From contig NZ_FMXO01000012.1 in NCBI RefSeq assembly GCF_900104215.1, forward strand, positions 1 to 64,000: a stretch of DNA of 64,000 bases. Direction: 5' to 3'. Below, piece after piece: positions 46,124-55,442 of this stretch. Numbering within the stretch: the stretch's first letter is position 1; each line of letters starts with the position of its first letter. This DNA comes from Desulfonatronum thiosulfatophilum (lineage in GTDB: Bacteria; Desulfobacterota; Desulfovibrionia; Desulfovibrionales; Desulfonatronaceae). Below the pieces are notes generated by a model. The model searched no databases. It was not told where the DNA came from and saw only the letters and a program-made list of their open reading frames with translations. The position numbers and the translations under genes are program-made.

Positions 46124-49004
46124 GATACGAATTATGGATTTGTCTTCTGAGCTTGGGATCGGCAACAAGGAACTGTTGCAGATCTTACGGGAGCTGGATA
46201 TTCCGGTAAAAAGCCATGTCAGCAGCATCACCGACGAGGAGGCTGCTCAGGTTCGCGAGAAAATGCAGCGCAAAGACGCCTCCGTCGATGTTCAGCAGCG
46301 CGAGATCCAGCCGGGCGTGATCCTGCGCCGGCGCAAGAAGGTCGCGAAAGCGGAGGAAGTCGAACAAAAGGATGTCGTCGTGGATGCTTCTGTTGCCGAT
46401 CAGCCGGACGAAACCTCTACGCCGCCTGTACAGGAAAAAGCGAAAGCCAAACAAGAACGCAGAGTGACCTCGGCTCGAATCGTCAGCCAGCCGCAATCGG
46501 CACCGAAGTCTGCCGCGGGTGGCGAGGATGCTCACGTTGCACCATCTTCCGATGAGCAACCCTTGGGCGCCGCGGCGGAACTGGTCGAAGATCAGCCCGA
46601 GGTGCAATTCGAGGATCAGCCTGGGGAACAGCCTAAGAGTGAATCCGGAGAAAGTTCTGAGGATCAGTCCGAGGTTCAACCCGAGGATCAATCCGCGGAG
46701 CGCCTCCCGAAGACGACCTCAGCCGATGAACCGGACGCGACTCAGGCCGAGGTCGGCGATTCGACGGGAGCAGAATCGGAGAAGGCTGCTGTTTCCGAGA
46801 CGGCTCCCGTCACGGAAGAGAAGCCGAAAAAGCGCAAGCCAAAGCGGAAGGAGCCGCTAATGCAAACCGGTCCTCAGGTGCGGATCATCTCCAAGCCCGA
46901 AGCCAAGCCGGATTTTTCCTACAAACCAGAAAGCAAGCCGTATACTCCCACTCCGGTGCAGACCCCCGGGAGCGAAACCCCGGCCAGGGCCGCCGTGCCC
47001 AAGGCCGCGCCATCCACCGAAAGCACGCAGGAGCGGAAAAAGAAGAAAAAGGGTAAGCGGACTGTTGAAATCGTCCAGACTTCGCCCTTTGCGGAACAGG
47101 ATCGATCCGATCCCAACTGGAAAAAGAAAAAAACATCCCCGGTCCAGGATCGTACCGGCGGCAAGTTCCGAACCAAGCGGTCCCGATCAAAGTCCAGGGA
47201 CGCCCATGACGACCAAATGCTTCAGACGGGTACCCAGCCGATTAAGGCAGCCAAGCGCAAGATCCGCATGGAAGAGGCGATCCGGGTTTCTGATATGGCC
47301 AAACAGATGGGCCTCAAAGCGCAGGAAATCATTAAGATCCTTTTCAGCATGGGCATGATGACCACCATCAACCAATCCATTGATCAGGACACGGCCACGC
47401 TGGTTGCCACGGAATTCGGGTATGAGGTGGAACAGGTCGGTTTTCTGGAAGAAGGCTTCACCCAGACGCTGGAAGAAGACAAGCTCGAAGATCTTGCTCC
47501 CCGTCCTCCCGTCGTTACCATCATGGGTCACGTGGATCATGGAAAGACCTCGCTGCTGGACGCCATTCGAGAGACCAACGTTACCAAAGGCGAAGCCGGC
47601 GGCATCACCCAGCACATCGGCGCGTACCATGTGGAAACCAGTCGCGGGATCATCACCTTCCTGGATACGCCCGGCCATGAAGCGTTCACGGCGATGCGCG
47701 CCCGCGGCGCCCAGGTCACGGACCTGGTTATTCTGGTGGTCGCCGCTGACGACGGAGTCATGGAACAGACCAAGGAAGCCGTGAACCATGCCAAAGCGGC
47801 GAACGTGCCCATTGTCGTGGCCGTCAACAAGATCGATAAAGAGGACGCCAATCCTGATCGTGTTATTCGAGAGTTGAGCGAGATGGGACTACTGGCCGAA
47901 GCCTGGGGCGGCGACACCATTTTTGCCAACGTCTCCGCCAAGCAGCGCATCGGGCTGGACGAGCTTCTGGAAATGGTCCTGTTGCAGGCCGAGGTGCTGG
48001 ACCTCAAGGCCAATCCGGGAAAACGCGCCCGCGGCCACATTGTCGAGGCCAGACTGGACAAGGGACGTGGTCCGGTGGCCACGGTGCTGATCCAGGAAGG
48101 CTCGCTGCATGAAGGCGACGTCTTTGTCTGCGGGTTGTACCAAGGGAAGGTTCGGGCCATGCTGGACGACAAGGGCCAGAAGATCAAGGAAGCCGGTCCC
48201 TCCTACCCTGTGGAAGTGCAAGGTTTTGACGGTCTGGCCGAGTCCGGCGACGAGTTCGTGGTCGTGGCTGATGAAAAGATCGCCCGCCGCATAGCTTCCG
48301 CCAGGCAGACAAAAGAACGGGAAAAGACCCTGGCCAAGGCGAGCAAGGTCACCCTGGACAGCTTCCTGGCATCCAAGGCTGCCGGCGAAACCAAGGTGCT
48401 CAACCTGGTCATCAAGACTGATGTGCAAGGATCAGCGGAAGCGGTTTCGGAATCCCTGTTGAAGCTGTCCACGGATGAAGTCCGGGTGCAGATCGTCCAT
48501 TCCGGAGCCGGCGCCATCACCGAATCCGACGTCATGCTGGCCGCGGCATCTTCGGCCATCGTCATTGGATTCAACGTCCGGCCCATGGCCAAGGTGAAGG
48601 AAATTGCAGAATCCGAAAGTGTTGAAATCCGTTTCTACGACATTATCTACAATCTGGTGAACGACATACGCGATGCCATGACCGGAATGCTTTCGCCCAT
48701 CATCCGCGAGTCTTACCTGGGTCAGGCCGAAGTTCGCCAGACCTTCAGCGTGCCCAAGATCGGCATGGTGGCCGGTTGCGCGGTCATGGACGGCAAGCTG
48801 CTGCGAAATGCCAAGATCCGCCTGCTGCGTGAAGGCGTCGTCATCTACACCGGAAAGCTCAGCTCCCTGAGACGCTTCAAGGAAGACGTCAAGGAAGTGT
48901 CGAAGGGCTTCGAGTGCGGGGTTGGTCTTGCCAATTTCAACGACATCAAGGTCGGCGACGTAATTGAAGCCTTCGAGGAAGTATCCGAAAAGGCAACATT
49001 GTAA
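46113..49004 (+). CDS. infB: Translation initiation factor IF-2
   Basis: This 963-residue GTPase brings initiator tRNA to the 30S subunit. An IF2N domain opens the protein ([35 protein letters not shown]). Residues about 65-370 form a charged, low-complexity linker with imperfect repeats of EDQPE/EVQPEDQ type and a Lys-rich part. A second IF2N copy lies near 385-430 ([26 protein letters not shown]). The GTPase motifs follow: [17 protein letters not shown] and AVNKIDK. C-terminal domains II-IV end with [16 protein letters not shown]. The linker is long for the family. A 13-base stem hairpin follows the stop. Confidence 0.97.
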   Translation: MANKIRIMDLSSELGIGNKELLQILRELDIPVKSHVSSITDEEAAQVREKMQRKDASVDVQQREIQPGVILRRRKKVAKAEEVEQKDVVVDASVADQPDETSTPPVQEKAKAKQERRVTSARIVSQPQSAPKSAAGGEDAHVAPSSDEQPLGAAAELVEDQPEVQFEDQPGEQPKSESGESSEDQSEVQPEDQSAERLPKTTSADEPDATQAEVGDSTGAESEKAAVSETAPVTEEKPKKRKPKRKEPLMQTGPQVRIISKPEAKPDFSYKPESKPYTPTPVQTPGSETPARAAVPKAAPSTESTQERKKKKKGKRTVEIVQTSPFAEQDRSDPNWKKKKTSPVQDRTGGKFRTKRSRSKSRDAHDDQMLQTGTQPIKAAKRKIRMEEAIRVSDMAKQMGLKAQEIIKILFSMGMMTTINQSIDQDTATLVATEFGYEVEQVGFLEEGFTQTLEEDKLEDLAPRPPVVTIMGHVDHGKTSLLDAIRETNVTKGEAGGITQHIGAYHVETSRGIITFLDTPGHEAFTAMRARGAQVTDLVILVVAADDGVMEQTKEAVNHAKAANVPIVVAVNKIDKEDANPDRVIRELSEMGLLAEAWGGDTIFANVSAKQRIGLDELLEMVLLQAEVLDLKANPGKRARGHIVEARLDKGRGPVATVLIQEGSLHEGDVFVCGLYQGKVRAMLDDKGQKIKEAGPSYPVEVQGFDGLAESGDEFVVVADEKIARRIASARQTKEREKTLAKASKVTLDSFLASKAAGETKVLNLVIKTDVQGSAEAVSESLLKLSTDEVRVQIVHSGAGAITESDVMLAAASSAIVIGFNVRPMAKVKEIAESESVEIRFYDIIYNLVNDIRDAMTGMLSPIIRESYLGQAEVRQTFSVPKIGMVAGCAVMDGKLLRNAKIRLLREGVVIYTGKLSSLRRFKEDVKEVSKGFECGVGLANFNDIKVGDVIEAFEEVSEKATL

Positions 49005-49013
49005 TTCAAAGGC

Positions 49014-49044
49014 TTCACGGTTCAGCGTTGTGCTGAACCGTGAA
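49014..49044 (+). terminator. Perfect hairpin after infB
   Basis: TTCACGGTTCAGC pairs completely with GCTGAACCGTGAA around GTTGT, ten bases after the infB stop. No T-run follows, so it may cause partial termination or protect the mRNA end within the operon. Confidence 0.55.
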
Positions 49045-49116
49045 CCTCCTGCAAACGAAATCGTTCCTCTGGAATATCCGCCCGCTGTATCCTCAACCAA
49101 AGAATAGTGTCGCTTC

Positions 49117-49455
49117 ATGATCATCGGCCTGCTCCAACTGGAATTTCGCCTGCACGGGAACGACTCTCTCAAGGGCAAGCGCAAGGTGGCGCAAAGCTTG
49201 AAGCAGAAACTGCGCAACAAGTTCAATGTCGCCGTGTCCGAAGTGGAGGCGCTGGACGAGCATGAACGCCTGGTGTTGGCCGTGGTTGCGGTTGCCAATG
49301 AGGCAGGGCGCGTTGAAAGCCGCTTGCACAAGGCCATGTCGCTGGCTGAGGCTGCCGCGCCGGCGGAATTCGTTCGTGGAAATACGGAAATTTTTCGATC
49401 ATCGCAGGATCCCATGGAAACCCGTGCGGACCTGCTGGAGGGCGGCTCATGGTAA
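49117..49455 (+). CDS. DUF503 family protein
   Basis: This 112-residue protein belongs to DUF503 (YlxP-like), regularly found between infB and rbfA and of unknown function. LLQLEFRLHGNDSLKGKRKVAQSLKQKLRNKFNVAVSEVEALDEHERLVLAVVAVANE is the family core, predicted as a small alpha-beta fold. The C terminus (IFRSSQDPMETRADLLEG) is polar. It overlaps rbfA by seven bases, which supports cotranscription and coupling. A role in ribosome biogenesis is inferred from its place only. Confidence 0.9.
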   Translation: MIIGLLQLEFRLHGNDSLKGKRKVAQSLKQKLRNKFNVAVSEVEALDEHERLVLAVVAVANEAGRVESRLHKAMSLAEAAAPAEFVRGNTEIFRSSQDPMETRADLLEGGSW

Positions 49456-49793
49456 AGCGCGGAACTCCGTCCCGGCGATCCATTCGGCTCGCGGACATGA
49501 TCCAGCGGGAACTGGCCCAGATGCTTCAGGAAGAAGTTCAGGACCCCCGTCTGGAGTTGGTCACGATCAGCGGAGTGAAGCTCAATTCCGATCTGACGGT
49601 GGCCAAGGTTTTGTATACCTGTACGGACGATCCGGTCCGGCTGGAAGAAATCGCCGATGCCCTGGCCAGAGCCAAGGGATATATGCGGGCCCTCCTGGTC
49701 AAGCGACTGGACCTGCGCACCACTCCGGAATTGCGATTCGAACGGGACACCTTTCTCGAGGACATGGTTTATGACGGTCACCACGAAAGCTAG
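49449..49793 (+). CDS. rbfA: Ribosome-binding factor A
   Basis: This 114-residue KH-type protein matures the 5' end of 16S rRNA in the 30S subunit. RRSIRLADMIQRELAQMLQEEVQDPRLELVTISGVKLNSDLTVAKVLYT is the conserved core, with the C-terminal LRTTPELRFERDT that marks the family. GGAGGG lies before the ATG inside the DUF503 gene. The 3' end overlaps the DHH phosphoesterase gene by 23 bases. Confidence 0.96.
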   Translation: MVKRGTPSRRSIRLADMIQRELAQMLQEEVQDPRLELVTISGVKLNSDLTVAKVLYTCTDDPVRLEEIADALARAKGYMRALLVKRLDLRTTPELRFERDTFLEDMVYDGHHES

Positions 49794-50784
49794 ATCTGAA
49801 GAAAACTGGGCAAGTGTTCTGAAGCTCTTCCGGGAGCAGGATCATTTCCTGGTTGCGGCGCACAACAACCCGGACGGCGATGCGCTGGGATCCACGGTGG
49901 CTCTGGGATGGATACTGGAGAAACTGGGCAAGACCTATGCCCTGTACAATGAATCCGCCGTGCCCGAGCGTTTTTCGTGGCTGCGTTTCCCCAGTCCTTT
50001 GCGAAATGCGCTGCCCGCATGGGATCCGAAATGGTATATCCTGTTGGACTGCGGCGATGTCCGGCGGGTTGGGTCGGAACTGGCCGGACGCCTGCCCATG
50101 GACAGGACCGTCAACATTGACCACCATATCAGCAACGGCGGCTTCGGGAGCATCAACCTGGTGGAGGCGGACCGTTCTTCCGTGGGCGAAATGATCGGCT
50201 ATCTCGGGCTGGATCTGGATATTCCTCTCAGCGGACCGCTTGGCGAGGCGATCTACCTGGCCTTGGTCACCGATACCGGCTCCTTCAGTTTTGAAAATAC
50301 CGGCCCTCGGGTGCTTGAATTGGCCGCGAGAATAATTCGTCACGGCTTGAACCCCGGGACTTTCAACGCCCGGTTGCAGAATCAATGGCGGATGAACAGA
50401 TTGAAATTGATGGGCGACGTGCTGCGCAGGGCCAAAGTGTACAATGACGGCCGCATCGGCATGATCTCCATTTCCGAGGCACTGCGCCGGGAACACCAAG
50501 CTACCATCGAGGACTGTGACGACTTTGTGGACTACATCCGCCGCGTCAAAGGAGTACGCATCGCCGCCAGCCTGCGGGAGGACGAACCTCGCAAGGTCAA
50601 GTTCAGCCTGCGTTCTTCCGGTGATGTCGACGTGGAGGAAATTGCCTCGTCGGTGGGAGGCGGGGGCCACAAGAACGCATCCGGAGGCGAGTTGCGCAAC
50701 ACGCTGGAGGAAGCCGAAGCCATCTTGGTTCGGCTGATCGACCGGTATCTGGCTCTCGAGGACAAGAACCCCTCTTCGGTCTGA
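49771..50784 (+). CDS. DHH/DHHA1 phosphoesterase (NrnA-like)
   Basis: This 337-residue enzyme belongs to the NrnA class, which degrades short RNA and/or cyclic dinucleotide products such as pApA or pGpG. The DHH domain contains HNNPDGDALGS, LLDCGD, DHHISN and LVTDTGSF with the metal-binding Asp and His. The DHHA1 domain at the C terminus has GVRIAASLRED and GGGGHKNASGGEL. No membrane segment is present. The start overlaps rbfA. Its place in an rbfA-truB operon is common and suggests a link to RNA turnover near translation. The exact substrate is open. Confidence 0.92.
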   Translation: MTVTTKARSEENWASVLKLFREQDHFLVAAHNNPDGDALGSTVALGWILEKLGKTYALYNESAVPERFSWLRFPSPLRNALPAWDPKWYILLDCGDVRRVGSELAGRLPMDRTVNIDHHISNGGFGSINLVEADRSSVGEMIGYLGLDLDIPLSGPLGEAIYLALVTDTGSFSFENTGPRVLELAARIIRHGLNPGTFNARLQNQWRMNRLKLMGDVLRRAKVYNDGRIGMISISEALRREHQATIEDCDDFVDYIRRVKGVRIAASLREDEPRKVKFSLRSSGDVDVEEIASSVGGGGHKNASGGELRNTLEEAEAILVRLIDRYLALEDKNPSSV

Positions 50785-50786
50785 CC

Positions 50787-51710
50787 ATGACTGCTGCCCG
50801 GCGACCAGCCCAAGCCCATGGCGTCCTTGTCCTGAACAAGCCCACCGGGCCGACTTCCACGTACTGCCTGGAACAGATCAAACGCACCCTGGGGCAGAAG
50901 AAGATCGGCCACGCCGGGACGCTCGATCCCCTGGCCCAGGGCGTCCTGCTGGTTCTGTTGGGACAGGGCACCAAGATCGCCGCCTATCTTACGGAGGGGC
51001 GAAAGCAGTATCAGGGCGTGTTGCGCTTGGGTGTGGAAACAGATACTTATGATGTTCTGGGAAAGACGTTGCGGACTGCCGACTGCGGCGGGCTGACCTC
51101 CGCGCAAGTCCAGGCGGTCGTGCATGAGTGGTTGGAGCACGTCGAGCAGGAGGTGCCGCCGTATTCCGCGGCCAAGCACCAGGGGCGGCCCCTGTATGCC
51201 TTGAGTCGGGCCGGGCTGGATGTCCCGGTGAAACGAAAATCAATTCAAATTTTCCAGGTGGAGGTCATGGATGTCGACCTTCCTCTGGTGCGCTTCCGGG
51301 TGGAGTGTTCCGCCGGCACCTATATACGTTCCCTGGTCCACAGCCTGGGGATACGCCTGCAGTGCGGGGCCGTGCTGGAAGAATTGATCCGGGAGCGCAG
51401 CCATCCCTTCGGCCTTGAGCAGGCCCACGGCTTGCAAACCGTGCTGGAAACGCCGGAGGCATTCGAGCAGAACGTGATCGCGGTGCAGGATGCGCTGCCG
51501 CATTTTGCCAGGCATGTTCTCACTGCCGACCTAGCACGGAAGGTTCGCCACGGCGCCAAGGTGCCGTGGAATCTGCCGGGGCAGTCGGTCGCTCCGGAAC
51601 CGGGTGCACGCGCCCTGTTCCTGGATGACCAGGAACTCCCTCTGGCTTTGGTCGAGCTCAAAGAAGTGGATGGTCAACGACAATGGACAGTGCTTCGCGG
51701 TCTTTTTTAA
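50787..51710 (+). CDS. truB: tRNA pseudouridine(55) synthase
   Basis: This 307-residue enzyme makes pseudouridine 55 in the T loop of tRNAs. [37 protein letters not shown] (catalytic Asp) and [18 protein letters not shown] are the TruB signatures. [20 protein letters not shown] follows, and a PUA-like C-terminal region contains VRHGAKVPW. The ATG lies two bases after the stop of the DHH gene. rpsO follows after 70 bases. Confidence 0.96.
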   Translation: MTAARRPAQAHGVLVLNKPTGPTSTYCLEQIKRTLGQKKIGHAGTLDPLAQGVLLVLLGQGTKIAAYLTEGRKQYQGVLRLGVETDTYDVLGKTLRTADCGGLTSAQVQAVVHEWLEHVEQEVPPYSAAKHQGRPLYALSRAGLDVPVKRKSIQIFQVEVMDVDLPLVRFRVECSAGTYIRSLVHSLGIRLQCGAVLEELIRERSHPFGLEQAHGLQTVLETPEAFEQNVIAVQDALPHFARHVLTADLARKVRHGAKVPWNLPGQSVAPEPGARALFLDDQELPLALVELKEVDGQRQWTVLRGLF

Positions 51711-51780
51711 TCCGCCGAGCCCGGATCAAACCGGATCCCATTCATTTCCCGAAGTGGAGCAACCCAAGGAGGAGAGCGCT

Positions 51781-52050
51781 GTGGTCATGAGTTTAGAAGA
51801 CAAGACCCGAGTTATCGAGGAATACCGGCTGAAGGACGGTGATACGGGTTCGCCCGAAGTGCAGGTGGCCTTGCTTACCTACCGTATCAACGATCTGACC
51901 GGACATTTCAAGACTCACAAGAAAGACTTCCACTCCCGTACCGGCTTGCTGAAGCTGGTCGGAAAACGCAGAGGCTTGCTGAACTACCTGAAGAACAAAG
52001 ATGTTCAGCGGTACCGCAGCCTTATCGAGCGACTTAATCTGCGCAAGTAG
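51781..52050 (+). CDS. rpsO: 30S ribosomal protein S15
   Basis: This 89-residue protein binds 16S rRNA early in assembly. [55 protein letters not shown] is the S15 core. The GTG at 51781 (protein starting MVMSLED) was chosen over the ATG two codons later because AAGGAGG stands at a good distance, and MVM starts are usual for S15 of this group. The next gene is pnp, as in many bacteria, with a large hairpin between. Confidence 0.96.
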   Translation: MVMSLEDKTRVIEEYRLKDGDTGSPEVQVALLTYRINDLTGHFKTHKKDFHSRTGLLKLVGKRRGLLNYLKNKDVQRYRSLIERLNLRK

Positions 52051-52066
52051 TCACCGCGCGCCGAAC

Positions 52067-52125
52067 AGGGGGGCCGATCGTATCCGACTTTGGTTGCACG
52101 CCTCAGTCTATCGCTCGGGCCCCCT
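52067..52125 (+). promoter_or_regulatory. rpsO-pnp intergenic hairpin
   Basis: Bases 52067-52080 and 52112-52125 pair at 12 of 14 positions around a loop of about 31 bases. In E. coli a stem in the same place is cut by RNase III and controls pnp mRNA. A similar role here is inferred. Confidence 0.55.
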
Positions 52126-52160
52126 CCACTCATTATACCGCAAGGATGCGACGATATATC

Positions 52161-54368
52161 ATGAATGACTTCAAGAACTGCACACGCCTGACGACAAATC
52201 TGGACGGCAAGGAATTTATATTAGAAACCGGCAGGATGGCCAATCAAGCTGACGGAGCCGTTTGGGTTCAATGCGGCGATACCGTGGTTCTGGTCACGGC
52301 CGTGGCCCAGGCGCTGGACAGGGAGGTTTCCTTTCTGCCCCTGACGGTGAATTATCAGGAAATGTCCTATGCCGCGGGGCAGATCCCCGGGAACTACTTC
52401 CGCCGGGAAATCGGCCGTCCCAGCGACAGGGAAACTCTGGTCTCCCGTGTTATCGATCGGCCCATCCGGCCCATGTTCCCCAAGAAATTTCCCATGGAAA
52501 TCCAGGTCATCGCAACGGTCCTTTCCTCGGATCCGGACAACGATCCGGATGTCCTGGCGCTCACCGGCGCCTCGGCCGCCCTGCATGTCTCCAGGATTCC
52601 CTTCGCAGGTCCCATTGCCGGAATCAGAGTCGGCTGCATCAATGGGGAGTTCGTGCTCAATCCCAGCTACAAGGATCTTGCCGAAAGCACTTTGAATTTG
52701 GTCATGGCCGCATCACGCGATGCCGTGGTCATGGTGGAGGCCGGGGCGACCTTTGTTCCGGAATCCCTGATTGCCAAAGCTCTGGAATGGGGCCAGCAGC
52801 AGATCATTCCACTGCTGGATCTCCAGGATCAGCTGCGGGAGAGCGTCGGCAAGCCCAAGCTTGTTCCCAAACAGAACGTCATTGATCCGGAATTGTCTTC
52901 GCTGGTTCGCGGTCTGGCTTTGGATAAACTGGAAGCTGCCCTGCGGATTCCGGAGAAGGCCGCGCGCAAAGAAGCCCAAAAGGGCGTTCACCAGGAAGTT
53001 CTGCAAGGTCTGGTGGAGCGGTGCGTGGACATCCAGCTGATGGGCTCCCAGATCAACGAGATCCTGGAGGCCCTCGAAAAAGAGGTGATGCGGGCACGCA
53101 TTCATCGCGAAAACGTTCGCCTGGACGGCCGGAACCTGACCACGGTGCGGCCCATTGACATTCAGGTCGGCCTGCTGCCCCGAACTCATGGCTCGGCCCT
53201 GTTCACACGCGGAGAAACAAAGGCCTTGGCCGTGGCCACCATGGGCAGCATTCGCGACGAGCAGCGGTTGGATACTTTGGGCGGTGAAAGCACCAAGCGC
53301 TTTATGCTGCATTACAACTTTCCCCCCTACTGCGTGGGCGAAGCCCGGATGCTGCGCGGGCCGAGTCGCCGGGAAATCGGCCACGGTCAATTGGCGGAAC
53401 GTGCATTGACGCCAGTCCTGCCCCAGCCCGAGGACTATCCCTTCACTCTGCGCATTGTTTCCGAGGTCATGGAAAGCAACGGCTCTTCTTCCATGGCCAC
53501 GGTCTGCGGCGCCTCCCTTGCCCTGATGGATGCCGGCGTGCCCATCACGGAAGCCGTGGCCGGCATTGCCATGGGGTTGATCAAGGAAGGCGACGATTAT
53601 CTTGTCCTGACGGACATTCTCGGGGCCGAAGACCATCTGGGCGACATGGATTTCAAGGTCGCCGGTACCGTTGCAGGCATAACCGCCATCCAGATGGACA
53701 TCAAAATCGGCGGCATTCCCACGAATGTGCTCAGCAGGGCCCTGGATCAGGCCAGGGACGCTCGGCTGCATATTCTGGAGCAAATGAACGCCGTCATGGA
53801 CAAGCCGCGTGAAGAGCTGTCCCCGTATGCGCCGCAGCTCAGCGTCGTGCATATCAATCCGGAAAAAATCCGTGAAGTGATCGGGCCCGGCGGCAAGACC
53901 GTGAAAGCTATTACCGCGGCCACAGGCGCTTCCGTGGACATCGACGATTCCGGCAAGATCTCCATCTTTGCTCCCACCAAGGAAGCATTGAACATGGCCG
54001 TGGATATGGTCACCTTTTACAATCAGGTCCCGGAAATCGGCAAAGATTATACCGGTCGGGTCAAGAAGATCATCGAATTCGGCGCTGTGGTGGAAATACT
54101 GCCCGGCGTGGAAGGACTGGTGCATGTCTCGCAGTTGGACACCGCCCGGGTGGAGCAGGTCGCCGACGTGGTCCAGCTCGGCCAGGAACTGAAGGTCAAG
54201 GTGATCGAGGTCGAACCCTCGGGCCGGGTGCGTTTGTCACGCAAGGCCGTGATCATGGAAGAGCGTGGCGAGGAATTTGATATGGCGTCCGCGGTCAGAC
54301 CTTCTGGTCCTCGCAGGGATAGCGGCAGGGACCGCGATCGCGGTCGCAATGACCGACAACGGCGATAA
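52161..54368 (+). CDS. pnp: Polyribonucleotide nucleotidyltransferase (PNPase)
   Basis: This 735-residue 3'-5' phosphorolytic exonuclease degrades RNA. Two RNase PH domains are present (first with MSYAAGQIPGNYFRREIGRPSDRETLVSR, second with LPRTHGSALFTRGETKALAVATMGS and LTDILGAEDHLGDMDFKVAGT). A KH domain (IGPGGKTVKAITAATGASVDI) and an S1 domain (YTGRVKKIIEFGAVVEILPGVEGLVHVSQL) follow. The tail is Arg- and Asp-rich (about 20 residues). MNDFKNC at 52161 fits the family start. An ATG five codons earlier is possible. A strong terminator follows. Confidence 0.97.
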   Translation: MNDFKNCTRLTTNLDGKEFILETGRMANQADGAVWVQCGDTVVLVTAVAQALDREVSFLPLTVNYQEMSYAAGQIPGNYFRREIGRPSDRETLVSRVIDRPIRPMFPKKFPMEIQVIATVLSSDPDNDPDVLALTGASAALHVSRIPFAGPIAGIRVGCINGEFVLNPSYKDLAESTLNLVMAASRDAVVMVEAGATFVPESLIAKALEWGQQQIIPLLDLQDQLRESVGKPKLVPKQNVIDPELSSLVRGLALDKLEAALRIPEKAARKEAQKGVHQEVLQGLVERCVDIQLMGSQINEILEALEKEVMRARIHRENVRLDGRNLTTVRPIDIQVGLLPRTHGSALFTRGETKALAVATMGSIRDEQRLDTLGGESTKRFMLHYNFPPYCVGEARMLRGPSRREIGHGQLAERALTPVLPQPEDYPFTLRIVSEVMESNGSSSMATVCGASLALMDAGVPITEAVAGIAMGLIKEGDDYLVLTDILGAEDHLGDMDFKVAGTVAGITAIQMDIKIGGIPTNVLSRALDQARDARLHILEQMNAVMDKPREELSPYAPQLSVVHINPEKIREVIGPGGKTVKAITAATGASVDIDDSGKISIFAPTKEALNMAVDMVTFYNQVPEIGKDYTGRVKKIIEFGAVVEILPGVEGLVHVSQLDTARVEQVADVVQLGQELKVKVIEVEPSGRVRLSRKAVIMEERGEEFDMASAVRPSGPRRDSGRDRDRGRNDRQRR

Positions 54369-54431
54369 GAGTTTGCAATCCGTGATTTCTGCCCATCCTG
54401 AAACAGGCATGGAAACGATACACAACAATAC

Positions 54432-54456
54432 AGGCGCTTCGGCGCCTTTTTTTTTT
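54432..54456 (+). terminator. Strong rho-independent terminator after pnp
   Basis: AGGCGC and GCGCCT form a stem closed by a TTCG tetraloop and are followed by ten T. It ends the rimP-pnp cluster. Confidence 0.92.
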
Positions 54457-54557
54457 CCGGACAACTGTTCAGAAAATTCTGATCGAAAGACAGGTACTGA
54501 GCCGGTTTGCCTTGATTTTTAATTGCCCGGAGGCAGCAACGCCATTACGGATATTCT

Positions 54558-55340
54558 ATGAGTCTTTCTCCCAAAATAGCCATCGGTCGTCAACTCAGGC
54601 ATTGTCCGTCCGTCCATTGCCTGAGAACACACGGCAATCTCTCCGACTATACGGAACAAGAATTAGAACTGATCCGGCAGGCGCCAAAGATTTATTTCCC
54701 GACCATTTTGATGGCAGAAGCCTTGAGCGCCATTGGCAAGCCCATTTTTCCCAGCATTCAGACAATCCGCTATGCCGGAGACAAGATCCGACAGACCCAG
54801 CTTTTCCAACTGCTCGGCCTGCCTATGCCGCGGACACGCATCTATTACGGCCCGCGACAAAAAAATAGCATTTTGGATGATTTTTCCTTCCCCTTGGTGG
54901 CCAAGGTGCCGCGCAACTCATCCAAGGGCCGGGGGGTCAGCCTGATCCGAAATCAGGACGAGCTTGACCGGTATACGTGCTTGCCCCATCCCGCCTACAT
55001 CCAGGAATATCTGCCCATCCGGCGGGACATCCGCATTGTTATACTCGGCGGCAAGCCCGTGCATGCCTATTGGCGAGAGTCGTGCGAAGGAGAGTTCCGG
55101 ACCAATATTTCTCAGGGTGGCAAGGTTGTTCTGGAGCCCGTGCCGGATAAGGCGCTGGAGCTGGCCGTTCAAACTGCCGTGAAATGCCGATTCGACCTGG
55201 TGGCGCTCGATATCTGTGTATATTCCGATCAAGTTTATCTGCTGGAGGCGAACATGACTTTTGGCATGGACGGCTTCAAGGCGGCGGGGTTGGATTTTCG
55301 CGCGATGCTTCGGGATATGGTGGAAAACGGCGATCTTTGA
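54558..55340 (+). CDS. RimK-like ATP-grasp protein
   Basis: This 260-residue protein has an ATP-grasp fold of the RimK kind, which joins an acid to an amine using ATP. RQTQLFQLLGLPMPRTRIYY is the pre-ATP region. PLVAKVPRNSSKGRGVSLIRNQDEL gives the Lys and Gly-rich loop, YIQEYLPIRRDIRIVILGGKPVHAYWRE the ATP-binding edge, and LVALDICVYSDQVYLLEANMTFGMDGF the Mg-binding acidic residues. The substrate is unknown. It is followed after about 100 bases by a glycosyltransferase, so modification of a sugar, peptide or envelope component is possible (inference). Confidence 0.87.
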   Translation: MSLSPKIAIGRQLRHCPSVHCLRTHGNLSDYTEQELELIRQAPKIYFPTILMAEALSAIGKPIFPSIQTIRYAGDKIRQTQLFQLLGLPMPRTRIYYGPRQKNSILDDFSFPLVAKVPRNSSKGRGVSLIRNQDELDRYTCLPHPAYIQEYLPIRRDIRIVILGGKPVHAYWRESCEGEFRTNISQGGKVVLEPVPDKALELAVQTAVKCRFDLVALDICVYSDQVYLLEANMTFGMDGFKAAGLDFRAMLRDMVENGDL

Positions 55341-55442
55341 TCAATACGCGGAAAGGATGCTTGGTAAGAATTCATTACAGAATCTACCAGAATGAGAAGA
55401 ACCGGCCGAAGGCTGATGCAACGTGATACTTGAGGATGCGGC

